Assembly: GCA_047614125.1 (NCBI GenBank)
Contig: JBLHHI010000146.1
Coordinates: 1 to 7,349, forward strand
Length of the DNA stretch: 7,349 nucleotides
From: JBLHHI01 sp047614125
Lineage (GTDB): Bacteria; Bacteroidota; Bacteroidia; NS11-12g; UBA9320
Direction of reading: 5' to 3'
The notes under the pieces were generated by a model, which was not told the DNA's origin, did not search any database, and saw only the letters and a program-made list of their open reading frames with translations. The position numbers and the translations under genes were made by a program. Within the stretch, counting starts at the first letter, position 1, and every line of letters starts with the position of its first letter. Positions 1 through 6,638 of the stretch are shown piece after piece.

Positions 1-130
1 TTCGCAATCTTGCCTCACTATGTTCGCCTAGATTTCTCTGAATGACGTTTTTGAATGAAAGCGCGTGCTTCGCATTGTTAATTCTTCACCATTCATTTTT
101 CATTCTCCATCCTTCATTCTCCATCAATTG
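1..130. repeat. Non-coding region with short direct repeats, possible dispersed intergenic repeat
   Basis: This stretch lies downstream of the sensor kinase gene and has no credible reading frame. A 13-base word (TTCATTCTCCATC) occurs twice in tandem, at 99-111 and 113-125, with one base between the copies. Related ATTCATTTTTCATTC text precedes it. The segment at about 1-46, read on the minus strand, begins its second half with CGTCATTCAGAGAAATCT and continues with AGTGAGGCAAGATT. This resembles the CGTCATTC...GAAGAATCT intergenic repeats I know from Bacteroidota genomes. An imperfect hairpin (AATG/CATT and AAGC/GCTT arms, positions 54-76) might help transcription end after the sensor gene. 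The direct repeat is seen directly; the dispersed-repeat identity is inference from memory. Confidence 0.4.
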
Positions 131-3100
131 CTACCCAACATAAATCGAAACAACAACCTCCGTGCCATCTACTAAGTCATTGATTGTGAGGCCATTTACA
201 GGATGTTCTCGGTTTAAGATGGCCAAGCGTTCGGAGGTAACTTGAATGGCTGTAGACTCGTGACTCTTTGCTTTGGAGCGTACTTTTTCGGCTGCCTTTT
301 CCCGACCAATGCCGTTGTCTTTTATCGAGCATTCTAAAATTTCTTCATTGTTTATGGAAAACGAAAGCTCAATTAAGCCTTCCAATCCTTTGTCGGGTAC
401 CCCGTGCTTTATGGCATTTTCTACAAAGGGTTGAATCATCATGGGCGGAATGAGTACGTTGTTCGCCTCCACTCCTTCTCCGATGTTTACAGAATAAGAA
501 AAAGGGTCTTTTTGCGCCAGTTTTTCCAAATCTAAATAGTTTTCCAACACCTCTATTTCGTCGCTCAGCGGAATGTAATCTGCTCGTGAATTTTGTAAAG
601 TCAACCGCATGAGCTTGGCAAATTTTTGCAAGTACCCACGGGCTTCATCCGGCTTTCCTCCCGCTACCAGAGATTGTATCGAATTGAGCGCGTTAAACAT
701 AAAATGCGGATTCATTTGCAATCGGAGTGCTTTTTGTTCTAATTCGATGATTTCTTTTTCAATGGCCAGCTTTTCGCGCTGTTGGGCTTCGCGTTGCTTA
801 ATGCGTAGTACGTACCATCTAAAAAGGCCTATTAAAAGGAGGAGGGCAAGGGCAATTGCCAATGCTCTAAACCACCACTCTTGCCAAAATGGTGCGCGAA
901 TGGTAAAGTCCCATTTTTTAACCGCACTCGTCATCCCATCATCGGTTTGCGTTTGAAAGAAGAAGGTAAAAGAACCCGGCTTCAAATTCGAATACGTAGC
1001 GTCCTTTTTATGGGTAAAAGGCGACCAAGATTCATCGTTGCCTTCCAACTTCCAACGGTATTTAACCTTGGCTGGGTTACTTAGGTATAAGCCTGTTAAT
1101 GAGAAACTTAGGTGGTTTTTATTGTGCGGAAATTCGGGTGATGAAAGTACGTTGTACAAGTGATCGGCTGAATAGCCGTATTGTCCAGAATCGAGGTGTT
1201 CGTAAAATAAATCAACCCCCGAAAGCCAAACATCGGGCGGAAAAACTGCCGTTGGCACCCAGTTCGGATTGAGTCGAGTTAGGCCGTTTACCGTTCCAAA
1301 CCACAACTTGTTCTGTTGATCGAGCAACACCGAATTCTGACAGGTCTCAATGCCAATAAATCCTTCATCGAAGCCATAAAAATTAATCTCAATGGCCTCC
1401 GAACTTTCATTCAACAAAAGCTGATCAATTCCCTTTTCTGATCCAACATAGAGCTTTCCGTCGCTGTCGAATTCCAACAGATATAAGTTGTTAGATCGAA
1501 GCTCATTAATGGCCATTCGCTCCAAGGTAGTTTGATTAGGATTGTATTTAAATAGTCCTTCCGACGTGGCCAACCAAACCTTACCTCGCTGATCGGTTCG
1601 AATGGCTCGAATGGTCTGTAAGCCCAGCGATGGCTTGCTTTCAATCATGATGGCCGCTCCGTCTCGAATTACCCCAAGTCCTCTATTTTCGGTTCCAAAC
1701 CAAACCTGGTTCAGGGCATCAACGTGCAACGAAAAAATACGATTGGTTGGCAACTCGGTTAAGTATTGATAGTTCACAAACCGCGGTTTCCCTTTTTGTA
1801 AAAGCACCTTGCTTAAGCCTCCATCCAAACTCGCTACCCACAAATGCCCATCCTTATCAACTTCCACATCTTTAATGTAGTTGCCGCATAAACCATCTCG
1901 CATTGTTAACCACGTAACCGCATTGTTTGTCAAAAAAGCCAAGCCATACCCTTCAGTTCCCATTACCATGGTCGAATCATTTAACGAAGCAATGGTTTTT
2001 ATCTTGATGTTTTTAAACAGCGTATCCCCTCCAAACTTATAAATACCCGAACTATCGAGCTTCGTTAATCCTTGCGAACCCGTTCCCAACCAAAGTCCAC
2101 CTTTTTTGTCTTGCGCAATCGAATACACATAATTATCGGCCAGTCCATCTTGTGCCGAGTAATGATAGAATCGTTGGCCAGAATATTGGCTCAATCCACC
2201 ACCTGAACTGCCCAGCCAAACGCTGCCCCATCGATCCTGAGAAATGCTTCGAATGTGGTTATTAATCAATCCTTTTTGATCTGTAAAATTTTGAATATCC
2301 CCTGTTTGCGTATTTATCTTATAGGCTCCTCGATATAGAGTTGCCAACCATAAATGCGGTCCTTCCATGGTCAAATCGAACACAATTAAATTGTGCGGCA
2401 GCAACAAGTTTAAGTGTTTAATTTCTCCATCTTGCCAGCGCACAATGCCCGCACCATAGGTTCCAATCCAAAGTCGGTTGCTGGTATCGGCATGCAAACA
2501 CTGTACATAATTATCGGGCAAGCCCGTAGACTTTGTATAATGTTTAATGGTTTTTAAAATAGTTTTGTGCAATTGAAATAATCCACGGTTGGTAGCCACC
2601 CAGATAAATTCTTGGGTTTTGGCAAAGTCGAGCACCAATAGCGTTTGATCCGTTGATGGAAGCGAAACTTTAGAGAGTTTTGAATCTTTATAGTGATATT
2701 GATAGATGCCATTGCTGGTGCCAATGAGCATGGATGTTTCGTGTTCTAAAAAACAAAAAACACGCACATCGCCTGCCTTGGTTAGGCGAATGTTTTTAAA
2801 GTCTTTTCCATCAAAAATGCTCAAACCTGCTTCGGTACCAATCCAAAGCAAGCCGGACTTATCTTCATATATTTGGTTAACAAAGTTGTTAATTAAGCCC
2901 TGTTTTGTTTGGAAGTTGGTAAACACGGATCCATCAAAACGAGCCACACCTCCACCGCGTGTGCCTACCCAAAGAAAACCCTTCTGATCTTGAATAACAT
3001 CGTATACCTGCGATTGCGGCAAACCTTCTTCCAACCCAAAGTTCTTAAATCGATAGTTCTGAGAATGAGCCTGTTGCGAAACAAAACTCAGTGCAATTAC

Positions 3101-3133
3101 CAGAATTACAGAAATGATTTGGGGACTTTTCAT
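131..3133 (-). CDS. Propeller-Y_Y_Y sensor histidine kinase (LytS-type kinase domain)
   Basis: Membrane sensor that probably detects a periplasmic ligand and phosphorylates a separate response regulator. The 1000-residue chain starts with a signal peptide (about 1-24, cleavage near AHS-Q). Residues 27-620 contain fourteen repeats ending in LW(V/I/L)GT-like strands (near 54, 96, 135, 177, 221, 261, 305, 347, 389, 431, 477, 519, 561 and 610), which fits two seven-bladed propellers. A Y_Y_Y domain follows (about 675-745), with YRWKLEG and the APFWQEWWFR exit. Then come one membrane helix (about 753-773), a charged coiled-coil linker (775-803) and a His_kinase domain. Its likely phospho-acceptor is H810 in MNPHFMFN; N906 in FVENAIKHG and D939-G943 (DNGIG) form the ATP site. 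There is no receiver or AraC domain, so it is not a one-protein hybrid system. No regulator gene is in view; one could lie beyond position 1. The start is the only Met giving a signal peptide. Ligand unknown. Confidence 0.95.
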   Translation of the reverse strand: MKSPQIISVILVIALSFVSQQAHSQNYRFKNFGLEEGLPQSQVYDVIQDQKGFLWVGTRGGGVARFDGSVFTNFQTKQGLINNFVNQIYEDKSGLLWIGTEAGLSIFDGKDFKNIRLTKAGDVRVFCFLEHETSMLIGTSNGIYQYHYKDSKLSKVSLPSTDQTLLVLDFAKTQEFIWVATNRGLFQLHKTILKTIKHYTKSTGLPDNYVQCLHADTSNRLWIGTYGAGIVRWQDGEIKHLNLLLPHNLIVFDLTMEGPHLWLATLYRGAYKINTQTGDIQNFTDQKGLINNHIRSISQDRWGSVWLGSSGGGLSQYSGQRFYHYSAQDGLADNYVYSIAQDKKGGLWLGTGSQGLTKLDSSGIYKFGGDTLFKNIKIKTIASLNDSTMVMGTEGYGLAFLTNNAVTWLTMRDGLCGNYIKDVEVDKDGHLWVASLDGGLSKVLLQKGKPRFVNYQYLTELPTNRIFSLHVDALNQVWFGTENRGLGVIRDGAAIMIESKPSLGLQTIRAIRTDQRGKVWLATSEGLFKYNPNQTTLERMAINELRSNNLYLLEFDSDGKLYVGSEKGIDQLLLNESSEAIEINFYGFDEGFIGIETCQNSVLLDQQNKLWFGTVNGLTRLNPNWVPTAVFPPDVWLSGVDLFYEHLDSGQYGYSADHLYNVLSSPEFPHNKNHLSFSLTGLYLSNPAKVKYRWKLEGNDESWSPFTHKKDATYSNLKPGSFTFFFQTQTDDGMTSAVKKWDFTIRAPFWQEWWFRALAIALALLLLIGLFRWYVLRIKQREAQQREKLAIEKEIIELEQKALRLQMNPHFMFNALNSIQSLVAGGKPDEARGYLQKFAKLMRLTLQNSRADYIPLSDEIEVLENYLDLEKLAQKDPFSYSVNIGEGVEANNVLIPPMMIQPFVENAIKHGVPDKGLEGLIELSFSINNEEILECSIKDNGIGREKAAEKVRSKAKSHESTAIQVTSERLAILNREHPVNGLTINDLVDGTEVVVSIYVG

Positions 3134-3138
3134 TTAAT

Positions 3139-3146
3139 CAAAAATA
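3139..3146 (-). promoter_or_regulatory. TAnnTTTG-type -7 box before the sensor kinase gene
   Basis: The minus strand reads TATTTTTG, an exact match to the Bacteroidota -7 consensus TAnnTTTG. Only 5 nt separate it from the ATG at 3133, so transcription would begin within a few bases of the start codon. No TTG is seen 19-21 nt further upstream, where the -33 element is expected; a GTG lies roughly there. The box is seen directly, but its use as a promoter is inference and a chance match in T-rich DNA is possible. Confidence 0.4.
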
Positions 3147-3160
3147 CACAACATCTTTTG

Positions 3161-3175
3161 GCGTACGCACTGCGT
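3161..3175. promoter_or_regulatory. Overlapping palindromes in the divergent intergenic region
   Basis: GCGTACGC (3161-3168) is a perfect 8-bp palindrome. It overlaps ACGCA-C-TGCGT (3165-3175), a perfect 5-bp inverted repeat around one base. They are GC-rich islands in AT-rich DNA about 30 bp upstream of the sensor start and 65 bp upstream of pbpC. This position would suit a regulator site serving both genes, but no known operator is recognised. Confidence 0.25.
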
Positions 3176-3205
3176 TTAATAAAGCTTCCCACATAAGTTT
3201 ACGGC

Positions 3206-3241
3206 ATTGGTTCATATTGTACTTCTAATTCAACCAATATG
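3206..3241 (+). promoter_or_regulatory. Two alternative inverted repeats at the pbpC start
   Basis: ATTGGTT (3206-3212) pairs perfectly with AACCAAT (3232-3238), leaving a 19-nt loop. CATATTG (3213-3219) pairs perfectly with CAATATG (3235-3241), leaving a 15-nt loop, and this second arm contains the pbpC ATG. The two right arms overlap, so the stems exclude each other. In RNA the second stem would hide the start codon; in DNA either repeat could be a protein site. The stems are AT-rich and only 7 bp long, so they may be weak or fortuitous. No clear Shine-Dalgarno sequence lies here, and the nearest -7-like text is TAAGTTTA at 3194-3201, one mismatch from TAnnTTTG. Confidence 0.3.
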
Positions 3242-5533
3242 ATTGCCTTACGACGACTTCCAACCCTAAGAAAACGAACAAAGCTTGTTTTGCTTTCGGC
3301 CATCATCTTCTTTGCTTTTTGCCTTCCAAAAACCTTGTTTAAATCGAAGTATTCTACAGTGATTGAAGATCAAGATGGAAAGCTGTTAATGGCACACATC
3401 GCACCCGACGGACAGTGGCGATTTCCAATCGTTCAAGATTTACCAGAAAAGTATAAGCAAGCCATCATCACCTTCGAAGACAAAGATTTTTACGATCACG
3501 TGGGAGTGAGTTTAAAGTCGATGGTGCGAGCGATGAAGCAAAACATCATTGCAAAAAGAGTGGTAAGCGGGGGCAGCACCTTGAGCATGCAAGTAATTAG
3601 AATGAGTAGGCAGCGAACGGGTAAAAGCCTAGTAGATAAGGTGTTGGAAATGTTTATGGCGCTCCGGTTGGAAACCAAGTACAACAAAAATGAAATTTTG
3701 GCCTTACACGCCGCACATGCTCCTTTTGGTGGAAACGTAGTTGGTTTGGAAGCTGCAAGTTGGCGGTATTTTGGCCATGCTCCCGAAAACTTATCGTGGG
3801 CCGAGGCGGCAACCCTGGCCGTATTGCCCAATGCGCCCAGCCTAATGCATCCAGGCAAAAATCGCAAAGCGTTGATGAAAAAACGAAACCGATTATTGCA
3901 TAAACTCTTTGTTTTGGGGTACCTAGACGAATGGGATTACGCCGGATCGTTGCGCGAATATTTGCCAAATAAGCCAAAATCAATTCCTCAAATTACCTCG
4001 CATTACATGCACCTATTAATTGCCCAAGGAAGAAACGGAGAGCGCATACAAACGGGCATTAAAATGGATGTTCAAAAAGCGGCAAACAATATAATATCAA
4101 GACATTACAATAAAAACAAAGAGCGACAGATTAACAATTCAGGTGCGCTTATTTTGGATGTAAAAACGGGTAAGGTGTTGGCCTATGTGGGCAATACACC
4201 CTGCGATGATCGGAGCGGAAAACACGTTGATTTGGTGCAAGCGCCACGGAGTACGGGCAGCATTCTAAAGCCTTTTTTATACGCCCATGCCATGCAGGAT
4301 GCACAGCTTACACCACGCATGTTGGTACCCGATTATCCAACTCGCATCAACGGGTATGCGCCTAAAAACTACGAAGATAAGTACGACGGCATGGTTCCTG
4401 CTTCTCAAGCTTTGTCGCGTTCTTTAAACATTCCAGCAGTACGTATTTTGAGCGCGTACGGGGTTAGTAAGTTTAAAACCGATTTGGAAAACTTAGGCTT
4501 GACCACCTTATTCCGGCCAGCTGATGATTACGGTCTCTCGCTCATTTTAGGGGGCGCCGAAGCAACCCTGTGGGATTTGGCTCACGCCTATGTCAAACTA
4601 TCTAAAACCGCTCAGAATGAGGATGTTGGTTCGTCGCTTTCCCCGGCAGTGGCCTTTAGTATTTTAGAAGCCATGTCGAATGTGCACCGTCCGGCAGATG
4701 AGCAATACTGGAACCGTTTTGAAGACAAACGAAAGATTGCTTGGAAAACAGGAACCAGCTTTGGCGCTCGAGATGCATGGGCCATTGGGGTTACGGATAA
4801 ATATGTAGTGGCAGTTTGGGCAGGAAATGCCGATGGTGCAGGCGTTGCTGGAATGACTGGGAGCAATACCGCTGCTCCTATTTTGTTCGATTTGTTTCAA
4901 CTCTTGCCGCAAACGAGGTGGTTTACCAAGCCAAATCGAAACATGCGTTTTGTAGAAGTTTGCAGCAAAAGCGGACATCGAGCCGGGCAACATTGCATAG
5001 AAAAAAAGTCTGTATGGTTTCCACGAGCATGTTTAGAATCGGCTGTTTGTCCATACCACCGGCTCATTAATGTAACTTCTGTAGGAGGTAAAATCCATCG
5101 TGCTTTTGTAGATTGTTTGGAAGAAAATGCTGATTTACAGCAAGTTTCATGGTTTGTACTTCCTCCATCGGCCGAGCTGTATTACAAAAACTTTCATCCG
5201 GAATATCAAACCTTACCGTCGCTGCTACCGGGTTGTTCAGTTGCCGAAAAGCACATCGAAATAATCTATCCAATGGCGGGCAGTGTTATTCGTTTGCCAC
5301 GTTTGTTGAACGGAGATTTGGGAGAATCCATCTTTGAAGCCGTGCATCGGCAAGAACGAGAAGAGCTGTTTTGGTACCTCGATAATCATTTTGTCACCAC
5401 CACTCAAGATATCCACCAAGTTCCCATGCAGCCCAGTGCCGGAATTCATTCGTTAACCGTCACAGACTCAAGAGGCAACAGTTTTACGAGGAAGTTTGAA
5501 GTTCAGATTTCGGGTGGGTTGAGTTCGCTTTAG
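3239..5533 (+). CDS. pbpC: Penicillin-binding protein 1C, bifunctional peptidoglycan synthase
   Basis: Inner-membrane enzyme of the class A PBP family, with a glycosyltransferase that polymerises lipid II into glycan strands and a transpeptidase that cross-links the stem peptides. The 764 residues are close to the E. coli PbpC length (about 770). A basic N-terminus and membrane anchor (about 15-33) are followed by the GT51 domain (about 55-230), with E80DKDFYDHVGV carrying the likely catalytic Glu, GGSTLSMQ (111-118) and the SWRYFGH segment (174-180). The transpeptidase shows S341-I-L-K344 (nucleophile Ser in STGSILKP), S395-L-N397 and K503-T-G505. A Cys-containing linker (575-604) leads to the BiPBP_C domain (about 672-758), which marks the PBP1C subfamily. 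All catalytic motifs are intact. Its start codon lies in an inverted repeat. The alpha-2-macroglobulin gene that often accompanies pbpC is not adjacent here. Confidence 0.97.
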   Translation: MIALRRLPTLRKRTKLVLLSAIIFFAFCLPKTLFKSKYSTVIEDQDGKLLMAHIAPDGQWRFPIVQDLPEKYKQAIITFEDKDFYDHVGVSLKSMVRAMKQNIIAKRVVSGGSTLSMQVIRMSRQRTGKSLVDKVLEMFMALRLETKYNKNEILALHAAHAPFGGNVVGLEAASWRYFGHAPENLSWAEAATLAVLPNAPSLMHPGKNRKALMKKRNRLLHKLFVLGYLDEWDYAGSLREYLPNKPKSIPQITSHYMHLLIAQGRNGERIQTGIKMDVQKAANNIISRHYNKNKERQINNSGALILDVKTGKVLAYVGNTPCDDRSGKHVDLVQAPRSTGSILKPFLYAHAMQDAQLTPRMLVPDYPTRINGYAPKNYEDKYDGMVPASQALSRSLNIPAVRILSAYGVSKFKTDLENLGLTTLFRPADDYGLSLILGGAEATLWDLAHAYVKLSKTAQNEDVGSSLSPAVAFSILEAMSNVHRPADEQYWNRFEDKRKIAWKTGTSFGARDAWAIGVTDKYVVAVWAGNADGAGVAGMTGSNTAAPILFDLFQLLPQTRWFTKPNRNMRFVEVCSKSGHRAGQHCIEKKSVWFPRACLESAVCPYHRLINVTSVGGKIHRAFVDCLEENADLQQVSWFVLPPSAELYYKNFHPEYQTLPSLLPGCSVAEKHIEIIYPMAGSVIRLPRLLNGDLGESIFEAVHRQEREELFWYLDNHFVTTTQDIHQVPMQPSAGIHSLTVTDSRGNSFTRKFEVQISGGLSSL

Positions 5534-5570
5534 CCCTATTTTGAGCATAAGTGATTCTTCGCGCTTGCGC

Positions 5571-5578
5571 TATTTTTG
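5571..5578 (+). promoter_or_regulatory. TAnnTTTG-type -7 box before the radical SAM gene
   Basis: TATTTTTG matches the Bacteroidota -7 consensus exactly and lies 4 nt before the ATG at 5583, inside the 49-bp gap after pbpC. No TTG is found 19-21 nt upstream; the nearest suitable one (5541-5543) is 27 nt away. A rival reading is a weak terminator, since GCGCTTGCGC (5561-5570) directly precedes the T-run. Its stem is only 3-4 bp, so neither reading is secure. Confidence 0.35.
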
Positions 5579-5582
5579 ATGG

Positions 5583-6638
5583 ATGAAATCGAAGATTCGG
5601 ATTGGAAGAGGGAGCTTTATAAATCCCAACAATCAATTTCTAAAAACACAGGTGGAATTGGATGAAGGCGAGCGGCCGGAAGATACTTTCATGCCTTCCA
5701 CAAGCTTTATTGAGGTGGATGCAAAGTCGATCGTAAATCCGGTTCCGAGTCCGGATGTGCCGCTGCAATGGGGAATGAATCCGTATCAAGGTTGCGAACA
5801 TGGTTGTACCTATTGCTATGCACGAACTACCCACGAATATTTGGGATACAATGCAGGAATTGACTTCGAAACAAAAATTTTAGTTAAAAAGCAAGCGGCC
5901 GCTCTTTTGCGCAAAAAGTTCATGCTCAAATCGTGGAAAGGAGAAGCCATCATGTTGAGCGGCAATACGGATTGTTATCAGCCCATTGAACGCAAGTTAA
6001 AAATTACGAGAAGCTTGTTGGAAACGTGCGCCGAGTTTAAAAACCCTGTGGGCATTATTACCAAAAACACACTGGTTACTAGAGACATAGATATTCTTGC
6101 CGACATGGCAAAAGATGATTTGACCCACGTGGTGATCAGCTTTACCAGCTTGCAAGAAGACTTGCGCCAAATACTAGAACCGCGTACGTCATCGGTTAAA
6201 AGCAAGTTGCAGGCCATCGAAAAAATGAGTCTGGCAGGCATACCGGTTATTGTTGGAATGGCGCCTATTATTCCCGCCTTAAATAGTCACGAAATTATGA
6301 ACATGGCAAAGGCGGTTTCGGAAGCAGGAGCCATGCAAATGAGTTATACCACGGTGCGATTAAACGGCGAAGTACAAACCCTTTTTGAAGATTGGTTGGA
6401 GCGTCACTTTCCGGATCGAAAACAAAAGGTAATGGGCCAAATAGCTGATTTACATGGTGGTACGGTTCAAGACAACCGATTTAACACCCGAATGAAAGGC
6501 GAAGGACATGTTGCTAAAATGATTTCGCAGCAGATGAAATTGGCACGAAAGCGATACAACTTGAATCAAGAAATCCCCAAATTGAATGAAACTTTATTTC
6601 GAAGACCTGACCAGAATCAATTAAGTTTGTTTACATGA
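5583..6638 (+). CDS. PA0069-family radical SAM protein (COG1533, SplB-like)
   Basis: Predicted cytosolic iron-sulfur enzyme that cleaves S-adenosylmethionine to start radical chemistry. Its substrate is unknown, and COG1533 is named after DNA photolyase-like repair proteins such as spore photoproduct lyase. The 351 residues begin with the family's GRGSFINPNNQF box (8-19). The cluster motif is C71-x3-C75-x2-C78 within QGCEHGCTYCYAR. Other family marks are GNTDCYQPIE (127-136), ITKNTLVTRD (159-168) and EPRTSS (199-204), giving a single radical SAM barrel. The C-terminus is RRPDQNQLSLFT; QLSLF (346-350) matches the bacterial beta-clamp binding consensus. The ATG at 5583 fits because the conserved box begins just after it, although no Shine-Dalgarno sequence is seen. 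It follows pbpC by 49 bp and its stop overlaps the next start. Family assignment is firm; a repair role is inference. Confidence 0.95.
   Translation: MKSKIRIGRGSFINPNNQFLKTQVELDEGERPEDTFMPSTSFIEVDAKSIVNPVPSPDVPLQWGMNPYQGCEHGCTYCYARTTHEYLGYNAGIDFETKILVKKQAAALLRKKFMLKSWKGEAIMLSGNTDCYQPIERKLKITRSLLETCAEFKNPVGIITKNTLVTRDIDILADMAKDDLTHVVISFTSLQEDLRQILEPRTSSVKSKLQAIEKMSLAGIPVIVGMAPIIPALNSHEIMNMAKAVSEAGAMQMSYTTVRLNGEVQTLFEDWLERHFPDRKQKVMGQIADLHGGTVQDNRFNTRMKGEGHVAKMISQQMKLARKRYNLNQEIPKLNETLFRRPDQNQLSLFT
6618..6632 (+). other. C-terminal QLSLF motif, candidate sliding-clamp binding peptide
   Basis: The last residues of the radical SAM protein before a final Thr are Q346-L-S-L-F350. This matches the QL(S/D)LF pentapeptide by which bacterial polymerases and repair proteins dock on the DnaN clamp. 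It follows a polar, proline-containing stretch (RRPDQN) that is likely flexible, as expected for a docking tail. The sequence match is direct; the binding is inferred. Confidence 0.5.

Noticed and set aside
54..76. Hairpin as a terminator for the sensor gene
   Set aside because: The stem is broken by an internal mismatch and no clear T-run follows on the minus strand, so it is only mentioned and not called.
609..956. 115-codon open frame on the plus strand, opposite the sensor kinase
   Set aside because: It lies wholly antisense to the kinase and membrane-helix coding region, has no recognisable motif, and its length fits the codon bias of the true gene.
2909..3196. Plus-strand frame running from the sensor gene into the intergenic region
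   Set aside because: Most of it is antisense to conserved propeller repeats, the product looks random, and it would cross the divergent control region.
3496..3993. Overlapping minus-strand frames inside pbpC
   Set aside because: They mirror the GT51 catalytic region of pbpC, carry no domain, and have no start context of their own.
4612..4993. Minus-strand frames opposite the pbpC transpeptidase region
   Set aside because: They are antisense to the conserved KTG region, with low-complexity Ala/Pro or Cys-rich products typical of shadow frames.
5561..5578. GCGCTTGCGC plus T-run as a rho-independent terminator after pbpC
   Set aside because: The stem is only 3-4 bp with a tiny loop, too weak to call; the T-run is equally well a -7 box.
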